From B4-G1 sp964393895 (GTDB lineage: Bacteria > Chloroflexota > Anaerolineae > B4-G1): a stretch of DNA of 19,440 nt. Shown piece after piece: positions 7,567-13,639 of this stretch. How positions within the stretch are numbered: position 1 is the stretch's first letter; each line of letters begins with the position of its first letter. The translations under genes and the position numbers were made by a program. The DNA is taken from the NCBI GenBank assembly GCA_964393895.1, contig CAYMWP010000089.1:1-19440 (forward strand), read 5' to 3'. The notes below the pieces were generated by a model. That model saw nothing but the letters and a program-made list of their open reading frames with translations, did no database searches and was not told the origin of the DNA.

Positions 7567-8583
7567 ATGGCACTCAAACCACTGGAAGGGTTCGAATCGC
7601 TGGAAACGCATCATTGCGTCACCGGCTCGATGCGCCACATCTATCTCTACAATGACCACGACGTCAGCGAGGAGATGCTGCTCGGTCTGGGCGGCGGGGT
7701 CGGGTTCATCTACTGGCAGCAGAAAGGCGCGCCGCCCTTCATCGGTGGGCGAGCCAACGCGCGCGGCGAGTTCGAGCCGCTGGCGGGCGCGCGCACCGGC
7801 GTCAAGATCGAAGCGCACACCACCACCAGCGCCCGCAAGGCCGAGCGGACGCTCTCAGAGATGCTCGACGCGGGCCGGCCGGTGATGATCCATTGTGACA
7901 TGGGCTTTTTGCCCTACTTTGACTTTGGCGGCGAAGAGTATCACTTTGGCGGGCACGTCGTGGTGGTCTGCGGGTACGACGGGGAGGCGCGCCAGGCGCT
8001 CATCGCCGACCGGGACGCGGAACTGCACCCAGTCTCGATGGAGATCCTGGAAAAGGCGCGTGGCTCCACCTACAAGCCCTTCCCGCCCAAGCGGCTGTGG
8101 TACACGTTCGATTTCGGCGGAAAGCGGCCGCCCACGGCGGCCGAGGTGCGCGCGGCCATCGTCGAGCAAGCGGCGGGGATGTTGGAGCCGCCGATCAGCA
8201 ACTTTGGCGTCAAGGGCATCCGCAAAGCGGCCAAGCGCGCGCTCAAGTGGCCCGAGCAGATGGACGAGGAGGCGCTGCGCTTTACCTTGTTCAACACCTA
8301 CATTTTCATTGACGCCGGGGGAGGCAGCGGCGGCGGCATCTTTCGCTACATGTTCGGCCGCTTCCTGCTCGAGGCCGCCGAAATCATGGGAGACGCACGT
8401 CTTGAGGAAAGCGCCGAAACGTTCCAGCACATTGGGGAGCGATGGCAGGAGGTGGCCGAGATCTTTAAGCGGGGATGGGAGGCCGCAGATCCAGTCGCCG
8501 TGCTGGCAGAGACGACGGTCCCGATGCTGGCAATCGCCGACCTAGAGGAAGCGGCGTGGGAGCGACTGCGGGAGTTGGTATAG
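7567..8583 (+). CDS. BtrH N-terminal domain / DUF4872 protein
   Basis: This 338-residue protein has a butirosin-biosynthesis-protein-H-type N-terminal domain (about residues 8-155) and a helical C-terminal DUF4872 part (about 160-330). BtrH is an acyltransferase that moves an acyl group from an acyl-carrier protein to ribostamycin; most homologues are uncharacterised. The family fold is cysteine-peptidase-like, and a plausible triad is visible: C17 in HHCVTG, H130 in GGHVVVVCGYDG and D148 in LIADRD (the assignment is my inference). The C-terminal half has a glycine-rich INDAGG-like stretch (IDAGGGSGGGIFRYMFGRFL) typical of the family. GGGAGG lies 6 nt before the ATG. No polyketide, peptide-synthetase or aminoglycoside genes are nearby, so an antibiotic role is not supported. 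Confidence 0.85.
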   Translation: MALKPLEGFESLETHHCVTGSMRHIYLYNDHDVSEEMLLGLGGGVGFIYWQQKGAPPFIGGRANARGEFEPLAGARTGVKIEAHTTTSARKAERTLSEMLDAGRPVMIHCDMGFLPYFDFGGEEYHFGGHVVVVCGYDGEARQALIADRDAELHPVSMEILEKARGSTYKPFPPKRLWYTFDFGGKRPPTAAEVRAAIVEQAAGMLEPPISNFGVKGIRKAAKRALKWPEQMDEEALRFTLFNTYIFIDAGGGSGGGIFRYMFGRFLLEAAEIMGDARLEESAETFQHIGERWQEVAEIFKRGWEAADPVAVLAETTVPMLAIADLEEAAWERLRELV

Positions 8584-8639
8584 ACACAATTGCTCAAAAG
8601 GCTGCCAAGAGACTGGCCGACGTACAGTTCGTGTCGTGA
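8577..8639 (+). pseudogene. C-terminal remnant of a second MttB-family gene
   Basis: Overlapping and following the stop of the BtrH-like gene, another frame reads IAQKAAKRLADVQFVS and stop (TGA, 8637-8639). The intact methyltransferase upstream ends with IAKEAEETLADMQFVA and stop. Nine of 16 residues are identical and the stop falls at the same place, so this is the tail of a paralogous methyltransferase whose body is gone. The two DNA copies differ enough that the duplication is not recent, or the tail came from a distinct paralogue. Confidence 0.75.
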
Positions 8640-8703
8640 TGCCCGGCTCACTGACAAAACTCGAACAACTCGCTTCTGGAACAAGAAATAGGCACCGATC
8701 ACT

Positions 8704-9918
8704 ATGAAAACAATGACCCTGGACGTCTCTATCCCCAGAATACTGCTCACGCGGCTGATGGGGCGCATCTCCAAGGCCGCCTACTTTGCGCCCACCTCTT
8801 CCCTCCGCCTGCTCGACCTGCCCGATCCGCCGCTGCCCGCCCCCGACTGGGTGCGCGTGCGCAACCGGCTGTGCGGCATCTGCGGCAGCGACCTGCACCA
8901 GCTCTTTGTGGACGCCGGCCTGGACGTAGCGCCGGTCGCCTTGCCCTCCCACCAACGCATCTACCTGGGGCACGAGATGGTGGGCCGGGTGGTGGAGGTC
9001 GGCGCGGCGGTCGAGGGTTTTGAGGTCGGGGATCGGGTGGTGCGCTGGGGGCGGGCCGACGACTGCCGGGCGCGGGGCCGCGCGGAGCTTTGCCCAGCCT
9101 GCGCACGCGGGCACCGGGTGCTGTGCCAGCTCGCCTCCGAGCCGAGGGAGCACCACCCCATCGGCGGCGGCTTTGGCGATAGTTTCATCACCCCGGCCAG
9201 CACGCTCCTGCCCGTCCCGGACGACTTGAGCGACGAGCAGGCGATCTTTGCCGAACCGGCGGCGGTCGCCATCCACGCCGCTCACCGCCGCCCGGCGCAG
9301 GCGGGGGAGCGGGTGCTGGTGCTGGGATGTGGCGCGATTGGCTTTTTGCTGATACAATCTATCCGCGCCCTGCAGCCCGCCTGTGAGATCACAGCCGTCG
9401 CCCAGTTCCCCTGGCAGGCCGACCTGGCCCTGGAGTACGGCGCGCAGCACGTCTTTCTGGCGAGTGACGACGGCTTTGCCGCGACGGCCCGTCTGACCGG
9501 GGCGAGGTTGTACGAGGGACGGGCCGGTAACCGGATGCTATTGGGCGGCTTTGACCTGATCTTTGACGTGGTCGGCGTAGAGAGCACGCTGAACAACGCC
9601 CTACGCTGGGCGCGAGCCGGGGGCACGGTCGTGCTGGTAGGCGTCAATCTGCACCGTATGCGGCTGGACGTGACGCCGGTCTGGTACCAGGAAGTAGATC
9701 TTATCGGCGCGGTGGGCCACGACGTGGTGACGTGGGAAGGGGAAACTCTCTCCACCTTTGAGCTGGCGATGCGCTGGATGCAGACGGGAACACTGAGTTG
9801 CGACAAGCTGCTCACTCACCGCTTTCTGTTGGAGGACTATCAGGAGGCGTTCATCACGGCTCTAGATAAACAAACTCGTCGTTCGATCAAAGTGGCGTTT
9901 GATCTATTGGAGACATAG
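8704..9918 (+). CDS. zinc-dependent alcohol dehydrogenase (MDR family)
   Basis: The 404-residue medium-chain dehydrogenase should oxidise an alcohol or polyol with NAD(P). Catalytic zinc ligands are visible as C60 (CGICGSD), H90 and E91 (GHE). Structural-zinc cysteines are C121, C130, C133 and C141; the first spacing (8 residues) is larger than the usual CxxC, an odd insertion of arginine-rich sequence. The Rossmann motif GCGAIG is at 208-213. The subfamily resembles sorbitol/threonine-type dehydrogenases, but the substrate cannot be assigned. No strong Shine-Dalgarno precedes the ATG at 8704; an in-frame ATG at 8716 is an alternative start, and neither has a clear ribosome site. It lies 120 bp after the BtrH-like gene on the same strand, across the methyltransferase remnant. 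Confidence 0.9.
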   Translation: MKTMTLDVSIPRILLTRLMGRISKAAYFAPTSSLRLLDLPDPPLPAPDWVRVRNRLCGICGSDLHQLFVDAGLDVAPVALPSHQRIYLGHEMVGRVVEVGAAVEGFEVGDRVVRWGRADDCRARGRAELCPACARGHRVLCQLASEPREHHPIGGGFGDSFITPASTLLPVPDDLSDEQAIFAEPAAVAIHAAHRRPAQAGERVLVLGCGAIGFLLIQSIRALQPACEITAVAQFPWQADLALEYGAQHVFLASDDGFAATARLTGARLYEGRAGNRMLLGGFDLIFDVVGVESTLNNALRWARAGGTVVLVGVNLHRMRLDVTPVWYQEVDLIGAVGHDVVTWEGETLSTFELAMRWMQTGTLSCDKLLTHRFLLEDYQEAFITALDKQTRRSIKVAFDLLET

Positions 9919-9939
9919 GCAAGATACCATCCAAACTCA

Positions 9940-10078
9940 CTACCGGACGTTTTTTCACCGAGAGCACTCTTAATCACGAATCGCACGAATTGACGAATTT
10001 CACGAATGTCTTGTCATCTTCAGTCAAATTCGTGCCATTTGTTCATTCGTCGCATTCGTGATCAAAGGTGTTCGGTAG
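9940..10078. repeat. large imperfect palindrome with mirrored ACGAAT arrays
   Basis: The left half carries (C/G)ACGAAT at 9975, 9984, 9992 and 10001; the right half carries the reverse complements at 10028, 10037 (degenerate ATTTGTT), 10045 and 10054. Spacing is 9-8-9 on both sides and every unit maps onto its partner through the axis at 10017.5. The core palindrome is 9973-10062 (ATCACGAAT to ATTCGTGAT). An outer pair CTACCG (9940-9945)/CGGTAG (10073-10078) may mark its boundaries. The array ends about 43 bp before the transporter start, so it could be an operator array, a leader hairpin or a mobile palindromic repeat. Confidence 0.7.
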
Positions 10079-10090
10079 CAGACAACCAAA

Positions 10091-10097
10091 AAGGAGG
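10091..10097 (+). promoter_or_regulatory. strong ribosome-binding site fixing the MFS start
   Basis: AAGGAGG lies 7 nt before the ATG at 10105. The reading frame is open further upstream to 10006, but that extension crosses the palindromic repeat and has no ribosome site, so 10105 is the preferred start. Confidence 0.85.
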
Positions 10098-10104
10098 AGA
10101 CCAA

Positions 10105-11484
10105 ATGACAACCGTAACATCCCAACCAATCACCACCCGGCGCGAGCGCTGGGCCTGGTACCTGTATGACTTTGGCAACTCGGCCTACGCCGCCGTCGTC
10201 CTGCTGGCGGTCTATTCCGCCTACTTTCAGGGCAAGGTGGTCGGCGGGGCGGAAGGCTCGCGGCTGTGGGGACTGGCCGTGGGCATCGCCATGCTGGTCG
10301 TGGCCGTCACCTCGCCCGTGCTGGGGGCCATCGCCGACTTTTCCGGGGCCAAAAAGCTATTCCTTTTCGTCTACACAGCCGCGTCCGTCCTGTTCACAGC
10401 GAGCCTCTTTTTTGCCACACCCGGCAACCTGCTGATCGGTATGGGATGCTTCATCCTGGCCGAGATCGGGTATCGCGGCGCCCAGGTTTTCTACAACGCG
10501 CTGCTGCCCGAGATCGCTACGCACGAGGAGATGGGGCGCGTCTCTGGCTACGGCTGGGCCATCGGCACAGCGGGCGGGGTCATCTGCCTGCTCTTGATCC
10601 TGCCGCTGATCATGTTCTTTGGCGACACCTTTGCCGACGACACGTTCATCGTGCGCCTGTCGCTGGTGATCACGGCCCTCTTTTGGGCGCTCTCGGCGGT
10701 GCCCATTTTCCTCTGGCTGACCGAACGGGCCGAATCGCGCCCCCTGCCGCCCGGTGAGAACTATTTGAGCGCCGCCTTCACCCAGTTGCGGGATACGATC
10801 CGGAAAGCCGGGCGGTTCAAGGAATTCGTCAAGTACATGGCCGCCTTCCTGATCTATAACGACGGCGTGATCATGGCGCTGGACTTTGCCGCCATCATCG
10901 GCGCGGTGCTGTTCGGTATGGATCAGGAGATGTTGATCGTCTTTGTCATCGTCGTCCAGATAACCAACGTCGTCGGGGCTTATGCCTTTGGTCTGCTGGT
11001 GGATCGCATCGGAGGCAAGCGGTCGCTGGTGATCTCTATCCTGATGATGATCGGCGTGGTGATCTGGCTGCGCTTTAACCAGACGCAAACCGGCTTTTTC
11101 ATCATCGGCGCGGTGGCCGGGTTTGCAATGGCGGGCGTCCAGTCGGTCAGCCGGACAATGGTGGCCATGTTCAGCCCGCCAGGGCAGAGCGCCGAGTTCT
11201 ACGGTTTCTTTGCCGTGGCCGGCCGCACGTCGTCGTTCATTGGGCCGGCGGTCTACGGCTGGGTGGCGGCCGAGGCGGCGCTGTGGTACCAGGCGCAGGG
11301 GCAGGCGGTGGCGCTGGCGGAGCAATCCGGGCAGCGGCTGGCGATCCTCTCGATCGGGGTGTTCCTGCTGGTTGGACTGGCGCTGTTGTGGTTCGTCAAT
11401 GAGAGCAAGGCCCGCGAGTCAGCCAGCGGAATAGCAATTCCCGTTTTGAAGCCGCACCGCCGTAAAACAGACGGTGCTGGCTAG
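10105..11484 (+). CDS. MFS transporter, UMF1 / Atg22-like family
   Basis: The 459-residue inner-membrane carrier has about 12 hydrophobic segments. The N-terminal motif RRERWAWYLYDFGNSAYAAVV is the signature of the UMF1 (Atg22-like) branch of the major facilitator superfamily. SPVLGAIADFSGAKK and GLLVDRIGGKRSL match the two cytoplasmic loop-2/loop-8 motifs of MFS proteins. The central loop (about 225-265) is short and charged. In yeast Atg22 exports amino acids from the vacuole; bacterial substrates are mostly unknown, so only a general transport role is supported. The stop codon lies in a hairpin that may end transcription. It is the only transporter in the plus-strand metabolic block and is a natural candidate to move that block's substrate. 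Confidence 0.9.
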   Translation: MTTVTSQPITTRRERWAWYLYDFGNSAYAAVVLLAVYSAYFQGKVVGGAEGSRLWGLAVGIAMLVVAVTSPVLGAIADFSGAKKLFLFVYTAASVLFTASLFFATPGNLLIGMGCFILAEIGYRGAQVFYNALLPEIATHEEMGRVSGYGWAIGTAGGVICLLLILPLIMFFGDTFADDTFIVRLSLVITALFWALSAVPIFLWLTERAESRPLPPGENYLSAAFTQLRDTIRKAGRFKEFVKYMAAFLIYNDGVIMALDFAAIIGAVLFGMDQEMLIVFVIVVQITNVVGAYAFGLLVDRIGGKRSLVISILMMIGVVIWLRFNQTQTGFFIIGAVAGFAMAGVQSVSRTMVAMFSPPGQSAEFYGFFAVAGRTSSFIGPAVYGWVAAEAALWYQAQGQAVALAEQSGQRLAILSIGVFLLVGLALLWFVNESKARESASGIAIPVLKPHRRKTDGAG

Positions 11485-11490
11485 TTTTTT
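11454..11490 (+). terminator. candidate terminator overlapping the MFS 3' end
   Basis: GCACCG (11454-11459) pairs with CGGTGC (11472-11477) across a 12-nt loop, and six T residues follow at 11485-11490. A second possible stem, GCTAG (11480-11484)/CTAGC (11492-11496), encloses the T run. The 7-nt gap between the first stem and the T run weakens the call. Confidence 0.4.
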
Positions 11491-11494
11491 CCTA

Positions 11495-11518
11495 GCATCG
11501 GCTCTTTTAGGCCGATGC
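11495..11518. repeat. hairpin with CTTTTA loop (family copy 2)
   Basis: Perfect 8-bp arms GCATCGGC (11495-11502) and GCCGATGC (11511-11518) enclose loop TCTTTTAG. The same design recurs at 11633-11655 and 138-160. Between this copy and the next lie further small stems (GCCCGC 11559-11564 with GCGGGC 11568-11573), so the 11495-11655 block may be one composite repeat. No gene is visible in it. Confidence 0.7.
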
Positions 11519-11632
11519 ACCCAAGTGCAGCGATGCATAAATTCGTTCCGCTTTGCCGGCCCGCACCGCGGGCTGATTCTCAGCCATAGAAGAGGCGGCG
11601 CTAGGCCCACAAATTGGCCGAAAAGTGCCCTA

Positions 11633-11655
11633 ACACCGGCTCTTTAGGCCGGTGT
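11633..11655. repeat. hairpin with CTTTA loop (family copy 3)
   Basis: Perfect 8-bp arms ACACCGGC (11633-11640) and GCCGGTGT (11648-11655) enclose loop TCTTTAG. Compared with copy 2, the arm changes are compensatory, so pairing is kept although the sequence differs. Confidence 0.7.
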
Positions 11656-11678
11656 GAGTGTGAAAAACTCGGCACGAA

Positions 11679-11706
11679 TTTACGGCAGTCTGCACTAAGC
11701 TAGAAT
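11679..11706 (+). promoter_or_regulatory. promoter for the prs-like operon
   Basis: TTTACG (11679-11684, 4 of 6 to the -35 consensus), a 16-bp spacer and TAGAAT (11701-11706, 5 of 6 to the -10 consensus) predict a start near 11713. The leader before the ATG at 11752 would be about 39 nt and contains GGAG at 11741-11744. Confidence 0.5.
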
Positions 11707-11751
11707 TGCTGACCAGCGGATAGACTAACCGCCATCAAACGGAGAAAGAGA

Positions 11752-12723
11752 ATGAGTACAGAAGCAATTGATCCAGGCGAAGTCCGCTTCTTCAGCGGCA
11801 GCTCCCACCCCCAGTTGGCCGCCGACATTGCCCAATACCTGAGCGTGCCGCTCGACGAGACCTTGATCGCCCGCTTCAGCAACGACAACATGTACATCCA
11901 ACTCGGCGCCAGCGTGCGCTCGCGCACGGTGTTCATCGTCCAATCACTCTCCCCCCCCGTGAATGACCACCTGATGGAACTGCTCATGATGCTGGATATC
12001 GCCCGGTCGGCGTCGGCCAGGGAGGTGCACGCTATCATTCCCTACTTTTCCTTCGCCCGCTCCGACAAAAAAGATGCGCCCCGCATCTCTATCACCGCCC
12101 GCCTGGTCGCCGACCTGTTGGAGACGGCCGGGGCCACGCACGTGATGACCATGATGCTCCACTCGCCGCAGGCACACGGTTTCTTCAGTGTGCCCGCCGA
12201 TCCGCTCAGCAGTCGGCCTGTTTTCAGACATCACTTCCAACAGCGCGACCTTTCGAACACGATCGTGGTGGCAGTAGATATGGGGCACGCCAAGTCGGCG
12301 GCCCGCTTTGCCAGGGAGTTGGGTCTGCCCATCGCGGCGGGCGATAAGGAGCGGGTCTCTGACACAGAAGTGCGTTTCAGTGGCATAGTTGGTGAACAGG
12401 TGCGCGGGCGCGAGCGGGCCCTGATCTATGACGACGAGATCGCCACTGGCGGCTCCATCATAGAACTGAGCAAGGTCCTGATCGAACAGGGTATCAAAGA
12501 GATTTGGGTGGCTTGCACTCACGGGGTTTTTGTGAGAGGCGGTCTCGAAAAACTGGCCGCCATCCCCCATGTCACCGAGATCGTGACGACGGACACGGTC
12601 GCTTTGCCGCCAGAGAAAAGGGACCCCAAACTGCGCACGCTTTCTGTGGCCCGCGTTTTCGGTGAGGCGATCAGACGCAACTATTTGCGGCAATCTATTG
12701 GGGATCTGTTCATCTTTGGATAA
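11752..12723 (+). CDS. prs: ribose-phosphate pyrophosphokinase (PRPP synthetase), divergent
   Basis: The 323-residue enzyme should convert ribose 5-phosphate and ATP to PRPP. Catalytic and phosphoribosyl-binding residues are kept: H137 (LHSPQAHGFF), D176 (AVDMGH), flexible-loop K199 and R201 (GDKER), and D227/D228 in YDDEIATGGS. Several near-invariant stretches of housekeeping Prs differ: FSDGE is FSNDN, ARQDR is ARSDKK (the E. coli Q97 and R99 positions are S and K), and SPDIGG is AVDMGH. It therefore looks like a secondary paralogue rather than the canonical enzyme, possibly with altered nucleotide use. GGAG lies 7 nt before the ATG. It is the first gene of a probable operon; the next gene starts 8 bp after its stop. 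The gene symbol is given on family grounds only. Confidence 0.85.
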   Translation: MSTEAIDPGEVRFFSGSSHPQLAADIAQYLSVPLDETLIARFSNDNMYIQLGASVRSRTVFIVQSLSPPVNDHLMELLMMLDIARSASAREVHAIIPYFSFARSDKKDAPRISITARLVADLLETAGATHVMTMMLHSPQAHGFFSVPADPLSSRPVFRHHFQQRDLSNTIVVAVDMGHAKSAARFARELGLPIAAGDKERVSDTEVRFSGIVGEQVRGRERALIYDDEIATGGSIIELSKVLIEQGIKEIWVACTHGVFVRGGLEKLAAIPHVTEIVTTDTVALPPEKRDPKLRTLSVARVFGEAIRRNYLRQSIGDLFIFG

Positions 12724-12731
12724 AAGAACCC

Positions 12732-13559
12732 GTGCTCAAAACCACAACCTTCGCCGACGTCACCCGCTTCGATCTGGCCCGCACGCTCGCCGGGCGGGGG
12801 CGCTATTGGACCACCGCCTACCAGGTGGACGGCCTGCTGGTGGATACCGGCTGCACCTTTAGCGCGCCGGAACTGGCGGAAGCGCTGGTAGAGACTCCCC
12901 TGACCCACATCGTCAACACCCACACCCACGAGGACCACATCGGCGGCAACGGCCCTCTGCAACGTAAGCGCCCTGGACTACAGATCCGTGCCCACCCGCT
13001 GGCCCTGCCCGTCCTGGCCGACCCGCGCGGCCGGCAGCCGCTGCACCCCTACCGGCGCGTCATGTGGGGTTGGCCCGAGCCTTCGCAAGCGCAGTCCCTC
13101 TCCGACGGCGAGGTGATCGAGACCGACCGCTTCCGCTTCCGGGTGGTCTACACCCCCGGCCACAGCGCCGACCACATCTGCCTGTACGAGCCGGAGCGGG
13201 GCTGGCTCTTCACCGGTGACCTGTTCGTGGGCGGGCTAGATCGCGCCATGCGCGCCGGGCAGGACGTATGGGAGACCATCTCCTCGCTCAAGCTGATCGC
13301 CGCACTGCCAGCGACCACGCTCTTCCCCGGCAGTGCCCGCGTGCGCCACGATCCAGCCACGGAACTGGCGGCCAAGATCGCCTACCTGGAAGAACTGGGC
13401 GAGCGGGTGCTATCGCTCCACCGGCAGGGGCGAAGCGTGAGAGAAATCATCCGCGCGCTGCTCGGCGGCCCGATGCTGATCGAATTCATCACTCTGGGCC
13501 ACTTTTCGCGGCGACAATTAGTACTTTCGTATCTTGGAATAGGAAGAAGTAGGGAGTAG
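12732..13559 (+). CDS. metallo-beta-lactamase-fold hydrolase
   Basis: The 275-residue protein has the full metal site of the superfamily: H64, H66, D68 and H69 in THTHEDHIGG, H144 in TPGHSADH, D163 in FTGDLFVGG and H206 in VRHDP. Enzymes of this glyoxalase-II-like group hydrolyse thioesters, lactones or phosphodiesters; the substrate is not readable here. The GTG at 12732 is the most likely start, since the protein begins in-family with LKTTTFADV, but no good ribosome site is seen, so translation may be coupled to the prs-like gene 8 bp upstream. The last codons, including the stop, lie in the left arm of a palindromic repeat (13550-13608), so the C-terminus GRSRE may be repeat-derived. Confidence 0.88.
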   Translation: MLKTTTFADVTRFDLARTLAGRGRYWTTAYQVDGLLVDTGCTFSAPELAEALVETPLTHIVNTHTHEDHIGGNGPLQRKRPGLQIRAHPLALPVLADPRGRQPLHPYRRVMWGWPEPSQAQSLSDGEVIETDRFRFRVVYTPGHSADHICLYEPERGWLFTGDLFVGGLDRAMRAGQDVWETISSLKLIAALPATTLFPGSARVRHDPATELAAKIAYLEELGERVLSLHRQGRSVREIIRALLGGPMLIEFITLGHFSRRQLVLSYLGIGRSRE

Positions 13560-13608
13560 GGAAGGGAGCACGAAATGGGAGACCCTACCCCTTACTTCCT
13601 ACTCCCTA
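13550..13608. repeat. inverted repeat TAGGGAGTAGG / CCTACTCCCTA
   Basis: TAGGGAGTAGG (13550-13560) and CCTACTCCCTA (13598-13608) are exact reverse complements, and further purine-rich/pyrimidine-rich bases continue inward. The element fills most of the gap between the hydrolase and ThDP genes and supplies the hydrolase stop codon. It looks like an inserted simple palindromic repeat rather than a terminator, as there is no T run. Confidence 0.65.
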
Positions 13609-13639
13609 TCTCCCAAATCACACGAGGAGGCGAAACCAA

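Noticed and set aside
8542..9450. Minus-strand frame of 302 codons opposite the dehydrogenase
   Set aside because: Antisense to a complete zinc dehydrogenase with all its motifs; its translation is low-complexity and unrecognisable.
9973..10062. Possible CRISPR-like array of short repeats
   Set aside because: Units are 7 bp with 1-2 bp spacers and change strand at the centre; CRISPR repeats are longer and face one way.
10357..11325. Long open minus-strand frame (322 codons) opposite the MFS gene
   Set aside because: It is rich in H, D, R and Q, has no family resemblance, and lies fully antisense to a clear membrane transporter with a strong ribosome site.
11951..11958. Run of eight C residues in the prs-like gene as a phase-variable tract
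   Set aside because: The tract encodes an expected SPPVND segment in frame and is not at a gene start; one tract alone is weak evidence.
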